Assembly (NCBI RefSeq): GCF_900114315.1
Contig: NZ_FOSQ01000011.1
Coordinates: 62,001-126,000 of the forward strand
Source: Falsiroseomonas stagni DSM 19981
GTDB lineage: Bacteria > Pseudomonadota > Alphaproteobacteria > Acetobacterales > Acetobacteraceae
Direction: 5' to 3'
DNA: 64,000 nt
The notes beneath the pieces were generated by a model. The model was not told the DNA's origin, ran no database searches, and was given only the letters and a program-made list of their open reading frames with translations. A program made the translations under genes and the position numbers. Positions 24,393 to 33,490 of the stretch are shown here, piece after piece (positions within the stretch are counted from its first letter, which is position 1; each line of letters starts with the position of its first letter).

Positions 24393-25433
24393 ATGACCGA
24401 ACCGTCCCTGTCCGATGCCGTCGCTTTCGCCGAGGCCCACGAATCCCCCTTTCCCCGCGATCTGCTCGCGCATCTGGAGGGCAGCCATTTCGACCCGCCG
24501 CCGCACAACGCCGTCATCGGCCCCGTCTTCCCCCGCGGCGCCCCCAACGGCCTGATCGAGCAGGGCGGCCGCCGCCTGGCCACCTGGGGCGATCCCCGCC
24601 AGGCGGACATGACCTTCAGCGTGGCGAAATCCTATCTCAGCCTGCTGGCCGGCATCGCCCATGGCGACGGCCTGCTGCCCGACCTGGATGAGCCGGTGCG
24701 CCGCCGCGTCCATGATGGCGGCTTCGAGAGCGACCAGAACGCGAACATCACCTGGCGGCATCTGCTGACCAATACCTCGGAATGGGAGGGCGAGCTGTTC
24801 GGCAAATCCGACCAGATCGACCGTGGCCGCGACCTGGCGCGGGAGGGTGCCGGGCCGAAGGGCATCGCGCGCCCCTTGCAGGCGCCGGGCAGCTACTGGG
24901 AATACAACGACGTCCGCGTGAACCGCCTGTCCCTGTGCCTGCTGCACCTGTTCCGCCGCCCACTCCCGGAGATTTTCGCGGAGCGCATCATGGACCCGAT
25001 CGGCGGCAGCCGGGACTGGGTGTGGTACCCCTATGACAATGCCTGGGTGGAGATCGATGGCCGCCGCCTCCCCTCCGTCCCCGGCGGCACGCATTGGGGC
25101 GGCGGCATGCGGATCGGCGCCGAGGACCAGGCCCTGGTCGGCCGCCTGGTGCTGAATGACGGGGTCTGGGGTGGGCGCCGCATCCTGCCGGAGGGCTGGG
25201 TGAAGCAGTCGCTCGCCCCCTGCCCCCTCAACCCCAGCTACGGCTTCCTCTGGTGGCTGAACGGCGCGGGGCGCTGGCCCGGCGCGCCGGCGGACAGCGT
25301 CTTCGCCATGGGTGCCGGCGGCAACGTCACCTGGATGTGGCCCGGCGCCGATGTGGTCGCCGTGCTGCGCTGGGTGAACCCGGAGAAGGTGGGCGCTTTC
25401 TGCGCGATGGTGGCGAGGGCCCTGGCCCGCTGA
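24393..25433 (+). CDS. serine hydrolase of the class C beta-lactamase family
   Basis: A 346-residue penicillin-binding-protein-like hydrolase. The SxxK motif is in MTFSVAKSYLSLL, the YxN-type motif is in SYWEYNDVRVN, and a glycine-rich GTHWGGGMRIG precedes the third region FAMGAGGN. No export signal is obvious at the chosen ATG, which suits cytoplasmic esterase-like members. Function (esterase, peptidase or amidase) is not resolved. Divergent from msrA. Confidence 0.83.
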   Translation: MTEPSLSDAVAFAEAHESPFPRDLLAHLEGSHFDPPPHNAVIGPVFPRGAPNGLIEQGGRRLATWGDPRQADMTFSVAKSYLSLLAGIAHGDGLLPDLDEPVRRRVHDGGFESDQNANITWRHLLTNTSEWEGELFGKSDQIDRGRDLAREGAGPKGIARPLQAPGSYWEYNDVRVNRLSLCLLHLFRRPLPEIFAERIMDPIGGSRDWVWYPYDNAWVEIDGRRLPSVPGGTHWGGGMRIGAEDQALVGRLVLNDGVWGGRRILPEGWVKQSLAPCPLNPSYGFLWWLNGAGRWPGAPADSVFAMGAGGNVTWMWPGADVVAVLRWVNPEKVGAFCAMVARALAR

Positions 25434-25444
25434 GCGAACTCCCT

Positions 25445-25481
25445 CCCCCGCGCTTGCGGGGGCTTGCGGCAATGCCGCAAG
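25445..25481. terminator. two adjacent perfect hairpins between convergent genes
   Basis: CCCCCGC/GCGGGGG (25445-25462, 4-nt loop) and CTTGCGG/CCGCAAG (25463-25481, 5-nt loop) follow one another without a gap. They lie between the serine hydrolase stop and the stop of the leftward SYLF gene. Probably a bidirectional transcript-end element or REP-like unit. Confidence 0.5.
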
Positions 25482-25536
25482 GCCGAAGGCTGGTAGGGGT
25501 GGGGGATTTCGCGCCGACAGCCGGTGCGAACCGCTC

Positions 25537-26208
25537 CTAATCAGGCCTGATGCGCGTGATCTTGGTCCCTTCCAGGCTCAGCGTCGCCATCAGCCCCTGC
25601 TGCCCGAAGGTCACGGAATAGACGGACTGGCTCATGGTGGAGGAGGTCAGGCTCCCCGCCATGCCGGCATCCAGCGCGACCACGGAGGGTCCGGTCCCGA
25701 TCTCCCACCCCTCCGTCCGGCGGAAGAAGCTGAAGGCGGCGTCCGTCATGAAGAACATCGCCAGCCCATAGGCCTGCGCGCCGATCTGCAGGCCGAAGCT
25801 GGCGCCCGCGAAATTGTAGTAGCCGAGATGGGACCAGGGCTCCGGCGCCGGAGTCTCCACCCGCGTCGGCGGCGGCACCGGCACGGGCGGCGCTAGTGGC
25901 GTGCCCGGCGGCTGCGGTCGCGGCAGCGGCGCGGGCACGCGTTCGACCCGCCCATGCGGCGTGCCGCCGGCATAGAGCACGCCATTGCCGTATTGCCCGC
26001 CGATCGCGAAGCCCGCCCGGATGATGCGCGGGAAGACCAGGATCGCCCGCGCATTCTCCGACAGCACCCGCGTCGCCTCCCCCTCCCGCATCCGCCGCAG
26101 CGCGGGGGCGGCCAGGTCATCGATCTCCCGCCGCGTCACCGCATGGGCAGGCAGCGGCGCGAAGGGCAGCGCGGCGAGGGGCAGGAGGTGACGGCGGCGG
26201 ATGGGCAC
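25537..26208 (-). CDS. SYLF (Ysc84)-domain lipid-binding protein, exported
   Basis: A 223-residue protein starting at GTG with a short signal peptide (PLAALPFAPLPAHA). The SYLF domain is recognised from ARAILVFPRIIRAGFAIGGQYGNGVL and from FAGASFGLQIGAQAYGLAMFFMT to SVVALDAGMAGS. Between the two halves lies a Pro-rich insert of about 40 residues (about 84-124) that most family members lack. SYLF proteins bind phosphoinositides or other lipids in eukaryotes; bacterial roles are unclear. Probably periplasmic. Confidence 0.83.
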   Translation of the reverse strand: MPIRRRHLLPLAALPFAPLPAHAVTRREIDDLAAPALRRMREGEATRVLSENARAILVFPRIIRAGFAIGGQYGNGVLYAGGTPHGRVERVPAPLPRPQPPGTPLAPPVPVPPPTRVETPAPEPWSHLGYYNFAGASFGLQIGAQAYGLAMFFMTDAAFSFFRRTEGWEIGTGPSVVALDAGMAGSLTSSTMSQSVYSVTFGQQGLMATLSLEGTKITRIRPD

Positions 26209-26282
26209 GGGCTGGTATCCTTGCGGCTGGCGTCCATTCTCGTGCCGAAGCTTGGCGGTGCCGTGGCGCGTTTCCTCACGAA

Positions 26283-27617
26283 TCAGAGATAGTGTGGGGG
26301 CACCAGCCCCTTCGCCCGCGCCTCCCGCGCCAGCCCCTCCCGGTAATCCGGATGCGCCAGGCCGATGATTGCCTTCGCCCGCTCCGCCACCGACCGCCCC
26401 TTGAGGTTCGCGATCCCGTATTCCGTCACGACATACATCATGTCCGACCGCGGCGTGGTGACGACGTTCCCCGCCGTCAGTTCCAGCACGATGCGGCTCC
26501 GCCGCTCGCCCCGCTTCTCATAGGTCGAGGCCAGGCAGATGAAGGACTTCCCGCCCTTCGAGGCATAGGCCCCGCGGACGAACTGCAACTGTCCGCCGGT
26601 GCCGCTGATGTGCCGGTGGCCATCGCTTTCGGAACTGGCCTGGCCCTGGAGGTCGATCTGCGTGGTGTTGTTGATGGCGATCGCCCGCGGGTTGCGCGCG
26701 ATCACATCCGGCATGTTGGTGAAGTCCACGGGATGGCAGATGAATTCAGCATTGTCCGTGATGGTGTCGTAGAGCTTCTTCGTCCCCAGCGCGAAGCTGT
26801 AGGCGATGCGGCCGGGGTCCGTGACCTTCCGCGCGCCTGTCACCAGCCCCGCGCGATACAGATCCACCAGGCCATCGTTCAGCATCTCGCTATGGATGCC
26901 GAGGTTGCGCACATTCGCTTCCAGCAGCAGCGAACACACGGCATTGGGCATGCCCCCGATGCCGATCTGGAGGCAGGCGCCATCCTCCACTTCCTGCGCG
27001 ATCAGCCGCGCCACGGCGCGGTCCACATCGGTGGGCGTCGTGCTCGGCAGTTCCGGCGTCGGCGTCGCATCGCCCTCGATCAGGTAGTCCACCTCCGTCG
27101 CATGCACCCGCACGTCGCTGCCATGCACGCGGGGCAGGCTCGGCGTGATCTCCAGCACGATGATCCTCGCGCGCTCCATCACCGCGCAATGCCACAGGCT
27201 GGTCGGGCCGAGGTTGTAGAACCCATCGGCATCCGGCGGCGTCGCCTTGATGACGGCGATGTCCACCCGGTCGATGAACCGCCGGTAGTAGTCCGGGATT
27301 TCCCCCAGATTGCAGGGGATGTAGTGCGTCCGCCCCGCATCATGCTGGCGGCGGTCATAGCCGGAGAAATGCCAGTTGAAGATGGTGAAGACCCGGCCCT
27401 CGGGATCGGCCTCCAGCACCGCGCGCGGGCGCATCGACAGGCAGTTGCGGATGGTGATGTCGCGGAGTTCGCCGACGCGCTGCGCCAGCGCCCGGTCGAA
27501 GGCATCGGGCTGGCTGAAGGTGATGCCGTAATCCAGCACGTCGCCGGGCTTCACCAGCAGGGCGGCATCCTCGGCGGTGATCATCCGGGCGCCGCCCGGG
27601 TTGCGCGATTGCGGCAT
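26283..27617 (-). CDS. acetyl-CoA hydrolase/transferase-family CoA-transferase
   Basis: A 444-residue class I CoA-transferase of the 4-hydroxybutyrate/butyrate:acetate CoA-transferase type. Typical elements are LQIGIGGMPNAV, the catalytic-Glu segment GIHSEMLNDGLVDLYRAG, and the C-terminal YVVTEYGIANLKGRSVAERA. It moves CoA between short acyl groups in the cytoplasm. The exact acids are not readable from sequence. The ATG at 27617 has AGGAGG six bases upstream. It stands alone, 83 bp from the end of rtcB region. Confidence 0.9.
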   Translation of the reverse strand: MPQSRNPGGARMITAEDAALLVKPGDVLDYGITFSQPDAFDRALAQRVGELRDITIRNCLSMRPRAVLEADPEGRVFTIFNWHFSGYDRRQHDAGRTHYIPCNLGEIPDYYRRFIDRVDIAVIKATPPDADGFYNLGPTSLWHCAVMERARIIVLEITPSLPRVHGSDVRVHATEVDYLIEGDATPTPELPSTTPTDVDRAVARLIAQEVEDGACLQIGIGGMPNAVCSLLLEANVRNLGIHSEMLNDGLVDLYRAGLVTGARKVTDPGRIAYSFALGTKKLYDTITDNAEFICHPVDFTNMPDVIARNPRAIAINNTTQIDLQGQASSESDGHRHISGTGGQLQFVRGAYASKGGKSFICLASTYEKRGERRSRIVLELTAGNVVTTPRSDMMYVVTEYGIANLKGRSVAERAKAIIGLAHPDYREGLAREARAKGLVPPHYL

Positions 27618-27666
27618 CGTGGTCCTCCTGATGCCGAAACTACGCCGTGCCTTCGCGTCACGCCAA

Positions 27667-27692
27667 GGGCGGCGGGGTCTCCCCCGCCGCCC
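27667..27692 (-). terminator. GC hairpin after rtcB
   Basis: GGGCGGCGGGG and CCCCGCCGCCC form an 11-bp perfect stem with a TCTC loop, 8 bp beyond the rtcB stop on the minus strand. U-tract is poor. Confidence 0.6.
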
Positions 27693-27700
27693 CGCGCGCC

Positions 27701-29056
27701 TCAGTCCTTGAAGGGGTCGAACTCCCCCTCCCCGGCCATGGCCACCGCGAAGGGCCGCAGGCGATGGCGCACCACCACCGTGCCCTCGTGATGCGCCAGC
27801 ACCTCGGGCAGGCGGCGATAGGCCATCGGGCTTTCGTCCAGCTCCCCGCCGGAGAGCAGCACGCCGCGATCCTTCAACCAGGTTTCCATCTGCGCCTGGG
27901 TGAAGCGCCGCTTCGCCTCCTTCCGGCCGAAAAGCCGCCCCGCGCCGTGGATGGTGGAATAGAGCGCGCGGCGCGATGCCTCGCTCTCCACCCCCTCCAC
28001 GATCACGGCGTCATCGCCCATGGACCCGCCGACGAAGCCCCGCTGGCCCGGGAAGGCCGGCGTCGCGCCCTTCCGCACCACCCAGAGCGACCGGCCGCCA
28101 TGCTCCTCCCGCCAGGCGTAGTTGTGGTGGTTGTGGACGCTGTCCGTGACCGCGCCGCCGATGATCCGGCGCACGCGTTCCACCACCCATTCCCGCCCGG
28201 CATAGGCATAGCGCCCGGCCAGCTCCATCGCGGCGAGGTAGCGGACGCCAAGCTCCCCATCCTCCGCCACCACGGTCGGCGGCACATGGATGCCATCCTT
28301 CCCGCCGGCGAGCTTGAGGTAATGCGTCGCGCTGGTATGGCCGAGGCCGCGGCTGCCGAAATGCACCCCGATCCAGACGAAGCCCTCCTCGTCCCGCATC
28401 AGGTCCACATAATGGTTGCCGCCGCCCACGGTGCCGAGCTGCGCGGCCGCCTTCTGGCGATAGTCGCGCATGCCCGATGCCTCCCACGCCGCGTCATCGT
28501 CCAGCAGGGCGTGCTCCACCCGCTCCCCATTCGCGCGGCCGACGCCGAAGCTGATGGCGCCGCGGATGTCGGACAGGATCTGCGGCACGCGCTGCTCGAT
28601 CGCCGCGAAGGGCGTGTCGAGCCGCACGGCCATGTTGCCGCAGCCGATGTCGAAGCCGACGCCGGAGATGCTGACCTGCCCTTCATAGGCGATCACGCCG
28701 CCCACGGGCTGCGCGTAGCCGAGATGCCCATCCGCGCAGAGCACGCCCGCCACCGCATGGCCAACACGCAGGCAGTTGCGCATCTGTCCGATGGTCGCCT
28801 CCTCATGATCCCCGAAGATCGACAGCGGAGAATCGCGGAAGCGCGCCGGCTGCTCGGCGATGTTCAGCGCGGCTTCGGCGATGCGCGCCTGGTTCAGGCG
28901 CGCGCGCGCGGCGTCGCGGAACAGCGTCCAGGCCGGCATGGTCTTGCCGGGCTTCAGCGGGTTCTCCACGCGGGCTTCGGGGTCCTGCCCGGCTTCGAGA
29001 GCCAGGGCGCGGGCGCGTTCCTCCAACGGATCGGGACGGCGGGTCACGTTACTCAT
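27701..29056 (-). CDS. rtcB: RtcB-family RNA ligase
   Basis: A 451-residue RtcB. Signatures are CADGHLGYAQPVGGV, GFDIGCGN (metal Cys139), LGTVGGGNHYVDL, GVHFGSRGLGH, DSVHNHHNYAWREE and the guanylate-accepting His in STIHGAGRLFG. The family joins 3'-phosphate or cyclic-phosphate ends to 5'-OH ends, in RNA repair or tRNA healing, using GTP and Mn. No RtcA or RtcR gene is adjacent. The ATG at 29056 is preceded closely by GAAGGA. Its upstream region contains two hairpins. Confidence 0.92.
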   Translation of the reverse strand: MSNVTRRPDPLEERARALALEAGQDPEARVENPLKPGKTMPAWTLFRDAARARLNQARIAEAALNIAEQPARFRDSPLSIFGDHEEATIGQMRNCLRVGHAVAGVLCADGHLGYAQPVGGVIAYEGQVSISGVGFDIGCGNMAVRLDTPFAAIEQRVPQILSDIRGAISFGVGRANGERVEHALLDDDAAWEASGMRDYRQKAAAQLGTVGGGNHYVDLMRDEEGFVWIGVHFGSRGLGHTSATHYLKLAGGKDGIHVPPTVVAEDGELGVRYLAAMELAGRYAYAGREWVVERVRRIIGGAVTDSVHNHHNYAWREEHGGRSLWVVRKGATPAFPGQRGFVGGSMGDDAVIVEGVESEASRRALYSTIHGAGRLFGRKEAKRRFTQAQMETWLKDRGVLLSGGELDESPMAYRRLPEVLAHHEGTVVVRHRLRPFAVAMAGEGEFDPFKD

Positions 29057-29071
29057 TCCTTCGAGGTGATC

Positions 29072-29117
29072 GCAGGCCAGACCGTTCCGGCCTGCTGCTG
29101 CCGCACCAGCGGTGCGG
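29072..29117. promoter_or_regulatory. two hairpins in the rtcB/dehydrogenase intergenic region
   Basis: GCAGGCC/GGCCTGC (29072-29095, loop 10) and CCGCACC/GGTGCGG (29101-29117, loop AGC) are perfect 7-bp stems 15-60 bp upstream of the rtcB ATG. They could fold in the rtcB leader RNA or mark binding sites. Function not known. Confidence 0.35.
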
Positions 29118-29227
29118 GGCGCGCGCTCTACACGCGATGCGTCGCCCGATGCAACGAAAATCCGCGCCTGCATTCACAGCGCCGCGGAACCGCCCTAGCC
29201 TTGTCGTAACCACCACAGGGAAACGCC

Positions 29228-30292
29228 ATGCCCCGCTTCATCGTGCTGCCCGGCGACGGCATCGGGCCGGAGATCACGGACGCCACCCTCCATGTGCTCC
29301 GCGCCGCCGATGCGCGCTTCGGCCTAGGCCTGACCTACGACTTCCACGAGATCGGCCTGAAGACGCTGGCGAGCCAGGGCACCACGCTGCCCGCTTCCGT
29401 CATGGAGGCCGCGAAGACCTGCGATGGCGTGATCCTCGGCCCCATCAGCCATCTCGACTACCCCACGAAGGACAAGGGTGGCGTCAACGTCTCCGCCGCC
29501 TTCCGTGTCGGCATGGACCTCTACGCCAATGTCCGCCCCGCGCGCACGCGCCCGGGCCTCGGCCGCGGCCACCAGCCGCTGGACCTCGTCATCATGCGGG
29601 AGGCGACGGAAGGCTTCTACCCCGACCGCAACATGTTCCAGGGCAGCGGCGAATTCATGCCGACGCCGGATGTCGCGATCTCCATGCGCAAGCTGACGCG
29701 CCACGCCTGCATCCGCATCGCGGAACGCGCCTTCGAACTGGCCCGCATCCGCCGCCGCAAGGTGACCGCGGTGCACAAGGCCAATACCTTCATCGTGACG
29801 GACGGCTTCTGGCTGCGCTGCGTGCGGGAGGTCGCGGCGCGCTTCCCTGATGTGGTGCTGGACGAGATCATCGTCGATGCCTGCGCCGCCATCCTGGTGC
29901 GCGACCCCCAGCGCTTCGACGTGCTGGTGGCCACCAACTTCCACGCCGACATCCTCTCCGACCTCGCCTCCGAATTGTCGGGGGGCCTCGGCCTCGCGGG
30001 TTCCACCAACGAGAATGAGGTCCTCTGTTGCGCCCAGGCCCAGCATGGCAGCGCGCCGGACATCGCCGGGCAGGACAAGGCCAACCCCGTCTCCCTGATC
30101 CTCTCCGCCGCGATGCTCCTCGAATGGCATGAGAAGCGGCGCGGCAACGCGGCCGCCGGCGCCGCCGCGCGCGCGATCAACGATGCGGTGGATGCGCTGC
30201 TGGCGGACCCCGCCACGCGCACGGTGGACCTCGGCGGCCCGATGGGCACGCGGGCCTTCGGCCAGGCGCTGGCCGCCAGGCTGGAGGGCTGA
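29228..30292 (+). CDS. isocitrate/isopropylmalate dehydrogenase-family enzyme
   Basis: A 354-residue NAD(P)-linked beta-hydroxy-acid oxidative decarboxylase. Signatures are LPGDGIGPEITDA, YANVRPARTRPG, EATEGFYPDRN, the catalytic Lys in KVTAVHKANTF, and the metal-binding Asp residues in ATNFHADILSDLASEL. The family includes LeuB, isocitrate, homoisocitrate and tartrate dehydrogenases. EATEGFY instead of the LeuB arginine pattern and the lack of leu neighbours argue against plain LeuB, so tartrate or another hydroxy-dicarboxylate is possible. Followed 1 bp later by a serine hydrolase gene. Confidence 0.85.
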   Translation: MPRFIVLPGDGIGPEITDATLHVLRAADARFGLGLTYDFHEIGLKTLASQGTTLPASVMEAAKTCDGVILGPISHLDYPTKDKGGVNVSAAFRVGMDLYANVRPARTRPGLGRGHQPLDLVIMREATEGFYPDRNMFQGSGEFMPTPDVAISMRKLTRHACIRIAERAFELARIRRRKVTAVHKANTFIVTDGFWLRCVREVAARFPDVVLDEIIVDACAAILVRDPQRFDVLVATNFHADILSDLASELSGGLGLAGSTNENEVLCCAQAQHGSAPDIAGQDKANPVSLILSAAMLLEWHEKRRGNAAAGAAARAINDAVDALLADPATRTVDLGGPMGTRAFGQALAARLEG

Positions 30293-30293
30293 G

Positions 30294-31550
30294 ATGCGGC
30301 GCCGCGCCCTCCTCGCTTTGCCCGCGCTGCTCCTCACGCGCTGCACCGGCGCGGCGAATGGCGGCACGCCCTTCACCTTCGCCAACGGCATCGGCACGCG
30401 CGCCGGCGGGCCGAACCTGGCCTTCTACGCCCAGGCCGATGGCGGCTTCACCCGCGCCACCGCCCGCAACTGGGTGCAGCCTGCGACCGTGGTGGATGGC
30501 CTGTCGCGCAACGACGACATCTTCCCCGCCACCCCGATCCCCGCCGGCACGCCCGCGCCCTGGCGCCGCGCCGCATCGGAGCCCGCCATCGGCTATGAAG
30601 GCGCCGCCGTGCTGGGCGGCGGGCGCTACGACATCGACGGCTACCTCGACCGCAATCCCGCCACCGGCCTGCTGATCGCGAAGGGCGACACGATCCTGGT
30701 GGAGCGCTACCAGTATGCCCGCACACCCTCGCATCGCTTCGCCAGCTTCTCCATGGCCAAGACGGTGACGGCGCTGCTGGTCGGCATCGCGCAGGCGGAA
30801 GGCGCGATCGGCAGCCTGGATGCGCCGGCCTCCGCCCATGTGCCGGGCCTGGCGGGCACCGAATACGGCGCGACGCCGCTCCGCCACCTGCTGACCATGT
30901 CGTCGGGCGTGCAGTTCCGGGAGGAGTATGACGGCAACGACGACAACGCGATCCTCGGCCGCAACACGCTGTTCCGCGCCAGCGCCGGCGGCCCCGCCGC
31001 GCTCGCCCCCTTCAACACCCGCATCGCCGCGCCCGGCGCGCGCTTCTACTACGCCTCCTCCGAGACCTATGTGCTGGCCCTCGTCCTCCGCGCCGCCCTC
31101 GGAAGGGCGCTATCCGCCGTGCTGGCGGAGCGCGTCTGGGCGCCGATGGGCGCGGAGGCGACTGCGAGCTGGCTGACCGACGCCGCCGGCACGGAGCTCG
31201 GCTACATGGGGGTGAATGCCGTGCTGCGGGACTATGCGCGGCTCGGCCTGCTGATGGCCCGCGGCGGCGCCACGCCATCCGGCCGCCAGGCGGTGCCGGA
31301 GGCCTGGGTCGCCGCCATGACCCGCGCCCATGTGGCGCAGGCCACGCGCTTCTACGGCTATGGCTACCAGACCTGGATCTTCCCGGACCGCGAGAGCTTC
31401 GCCCTCCAGGGCGTGCGCGGCCAAGTGATCTTCGTGCATCCCCGCAGCCAGTTGGTCATGGCGCATACCGCGGTGCGACCCTCATCGCGCGACCAGGGCG
31501 GCGCGGATGCGGTGGCGTTGTGGAACGGGGTGCGGCGGGCGGTGGGGTGA
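30294..31550 (+). CDS. exported serine hydrolase of the class C beta-lactamase family
   Basis: A 418-residue protein with a hydrophobic N-terminus (RRRALLALPALLLTRC; Cys may be lipidated but the lipobox is poor). The SxxK motif lies in FASFSMAKTVTALLVG. Y-x-S/N type residues follow in RFYYASSETYVLAL, and the third-motif region is toward VIFVHPRSQLVM. Likely a periplasmic esterase or D-Ala peptidase-like enzyme. One base separates it from the dehydrogenase gene, and it is followed after 7 bp by a VOC gene, so the three form an operon. Confidence 0.83.
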   Translation: MRRRALLALPALLLTRCTGAANGGTPFTFANGIGTRAGGPNLAFYAQADGGFTRATARNWVQPATVVDGLSRNDDIFPATPIPAGTPAPWRRAASEPAIGYEGAAVLGGGRYDIDGYLDRNPATGLLIAKGDTILVERYQYARTPSHRFASFSMAKTVTALLVGIAQAEGAIGSLDAPASAHVPGLAGTEYGATPLRHLLTMSSGVQFREEYDGNDDNAILGRNTLFRASAGGPAALAPFNTRIAAPGARFYYASSETYVLALVLRAALGRALSAVLAERVWAPMGAEATASWLTDAAGTELGYMGVNAVLRDYARLGLLMARGGATPSGRQAVPEAWVAAMTRAHVAQATRFYGYGYQTWIFPDRESFALQGVRGQVIFVHPRSQLVMAHTAVRPSSRDQGGADAVALWNGVRRAVG

Positions 31551-31557
31551 GAATGCG

Positions 31558-31950
31558 ATGAGTCCAGGCGGCATCGCCAAGCTGGACTACGCCGTCATCC
31601 CTTGCAGCCGCATGGAGCAGACGCGCGCCTTCTATACCGACATCATGGGTTTAGAGGTGGCGGAGGACCGGCAGGACTGGGTGAGCTTCCGCCTCGGCTC
31701 CACGCTGCTCACGCTGAGGCCGCGCGGCGCCTGGTCCGTCTGTGACGATGGCCCCCTGCCCCGCGGAACGGCGGCGGTGCAATTGGCCTTCCGCGTGCCG
31801 CTCGATGCCATCGACGCCTGGCACATGACGTTGGTCGAACGCGGCGTGCCGATCCTGCGTCCACCGACGGACCTGCCGCATTGGCGCCACCGCACGCTGT
31901 TCCTGCGCGATCCCGAGGACAACATCATCGAACTCTACGCGGAGTACTGA
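31558..31950 (+). CDS. VOC-family (glyoxalase/dioxygenase fold) protein
   Basis: A 130-residue protein with a single glyoxalase/bleomycin-resistance fold. It starts KLDYAVIPCSRMEQTRAFYTDIMGLEV and ends LFLRDPEDNIIELYAEY, the usual beta-alpha-beta start and metal-Glu end (Glu in NIIELY). Function is open (lyase, isomerase, dioxygenase or binding). Third gene of the operon beginning at 29228. Convergent with a GNAT gene 8 bp away. Confidence 0.82.
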   Translation: MSPGGIAKLDYAVIPCSRMEQTRAFYTDIMGLEVAEDRQDWVSFRLGSTLLTLRPRGAWSVCDDGPLPRGTAAVQLAFRVPLDAIDAWHMTLVERGVPILRPPTDLPHWRHRTLFLRDPEDNIIELYAEY

Positions 31951-31958
31951 GGCGCCGG

Positions 31959-32438
31959 TCATCGCCGCTTGCCCAGTGGACGGGTCAGCACCTGGCGACC
32001 ATCGCCAAGGAAGCCCTGCCGCGCATAGAAGGCGTGCAGCCCGTGCCGCGCTTCCCCGTCCCGCGTCACCACGACGGAGAGCGACGAACAGCCAAGCCCG
32101 GCACAGCGGCGCTCCGCGGCATCGAGGAGCGCCTGCGCGACGCCGCGCCGCCGGCTCTCCGGCGCGACATAGAGATCACCGATCTCGCCCAGCCGGCCCC
32201 ATTCGACATAGAGCGCGGTGGTGACGGTGACGACGCCAACGGGCGCCGCGTCGAGAGTCGCGAGACCGATCCAGTGATGCTGATCGGCGGCAATCAGCGC
32301 GGCATTCTGCCGCACCCGATCGGGCGGCGTGGCGAAGCCTTCTTCGCGGAAGAAGCGCACGAGCAAGGCCACCGCCGCGTCCAGCGTTGCCGGCGTCACA
32401 CTTGCGACGTGAAGGCCGGAATTGGCTTCCTCCCTCAC
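31959..32438 (-). CDS. GNAT-family N-acetyltransferase
   Basis: A 159-residue acetyltransferase. Motif A is seen as IGDLYVAPESRRRGVAQALLDAAERRC (acetyl-CoA loop RRRGVA), with the following LSVVVTRDGEARHGLHAFYARQGF. Residues before this form the N-terminal strand GVVTVTTALYVEWG. Substrate unknown. The GTG start at 32438 overlaps the stop of the upstream AraC-type gene (GTGA), so the regulator and enzyme are co-translated. Confidence 0.83.
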   Translation of the reverse strand: MREEANSGLHVASVTPATLDAAVALLVRFFREEGFATPPDRVRQNAALIAADQHHWIGLATLDAAPVGVVTVTTALYVEWGRLGEIGDLYVAPESRRRGVAQALLDAAERRCAGLGCSSLSVVVTRDGEARHGLHAFYARQGFLGDGRQVLTRPLGKRR

Positions 32439-33427
32439 GCGGCCCGCCTTCCAAACCGCCCCCGCCACGCCGTCGGGCTCGTTCCCGTCCTGGCCCGGAA
32501 ATGCAGCCGCAGCGTCGCCGCCGTGCCGAAGCCAGCCTGCATCGCCACATCCTCCATCGGCAGGTCGCTCGTCTCCAGCAATTCCTGCGCGCGCGCCACG
32601 CGTTCCGCCAGCAGCCAGGCGCCGGGCGCCATCCCCGTCGCCTCCACGAAGCGGCGATGCAGGCTGCGGAGGCTCAGCGCGCCTTCCGCCGCCATCCGCT
32701 CCAGCGGCCAGTCCTGCCCGATCGTCGCGCGCATCGCATCCAGCAGCGGCGCCAGCCTTGTGCCAGGGCGCGGCGGCACCGGGCGGGGGATGAACTGCGC
32801 CTGCCCGCCCTCCCGCTGCGGTGGCACCACAAGCCGCCGCGCCACGCTGTTCGCGGCCTCCGCGCCGAAATCGCGGCGCACGAGATGCAGGCACAGGTCG
32901 AGCCCCGCCGCGCTGCCCGCCGCCGTCAGCACCTGGCCGCCATCGACATAGAGCACCGCGGGATCGACGCGCAGCGCCGGAAACCGCGCCGCCAGCGCTT
33001 CCGCGTAGCGCCAATGGGTGGTGCAGCGCTGGCCATCCAGCAGCCCCGCCGCGGCCAGCACGACGATCCCCGAACACAGCGACATCACCCGCGCGCCGGC
33101 CGCATGCGCCCCGCGCAGCGCGTCGCAGACCGCGTCGGGCACCGGCGCCTCGATCCCCCGCCAGCCCGGCACCACCACGGTCCCCGCCTGCGCCAGCAGG
33201 TCGAGCCCCGCCTCCGCCGTCACGGTCACGCCGCCCGCCGCCCGCAGCGGCCCGGCGCGCTCCCCCGCCACGGTGAAGCGGTACCAGCCCGGCCCCATCT
33301 CCGGCCGGTCCAGGCCGAAGACCTCCACCGCCAGGCCGAATTCGAAGGTGCAGAGCCCGTCATAGGCCAGCGCGACGACGAGCCTGTTGTGCAGACCACT
33401 TGGCATGATCCTGACGATACATGGCAT
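32435..33427 (-). CDS. GlxA-family transcriptional regulator (DJ-1/PfpI plus AraC HTH)
   Basis: A 330-residue regulator. The N-terminal DJ-1/PfpI domain (about 12-180) includes YDGLCTFEFGLAVEVFGL and the nucleophile-elbow-like MSLCSGIVVLAAAGLL. The C-terminal AraC DNA-binding domain (about 225-325) has RMAAEGALSLRSLHRRF and EDVAMQAGFGTAATLRLHFRARTGTSPTAWR, split by a linker helix. FtrA-like proteins are activators of small catabolic genes. An ATG at 33406 is an alternative start. Divergent from a rhodanese gene. Confidence 0.9.
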   Translation of the reverse strand: MPCIVRIMPSGLHNRLVVALAYDGLCTFEFGLAVEVFGLDRPEMGPGWYRFTVAGERAGPLRAAGGVTVTAEAGLDLLAQAGTVVVPGWRGIEAPVPDAVCDALRGAHAAGARVMSLCSGIVVLAAAGLLDGQRCTTHWRYAEALAARFPALRVDPAVLYVDGGQVLTAAGSAAGLDLCLHLVRRDFGAEAANSVARRLVVPPQREGGQAQFIPRPVPPRPGTRLAPLLDAMRATIGQDWPLERMAAEGALSLRSLHRRFVEATGMAPGAWLLAERVARAQELLETSDLPMEDVAMQAGFGTAATLRLHFRARTGTSPTAWRGRFGRRAA

Positions 33428-33490
33428 CCAGGCCAGTCGTCACCCGGACCGTGCAGCGCCACCCTGCCGCCGCCAACCCCGGAGGCCCCG

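Noticed and set aside
25441-25510. Possible CRISPR or tandem repeat
   Set aside because: Only two unrelated hairpins; no repeated unit with spacers is present here or elsewhere in the window.
29228-30292. Assignment as leuB
   Set aside because: The family is clear, but no other leu genes are near and the substrate-side motif differs from typical LeuB, so no symbol is given.
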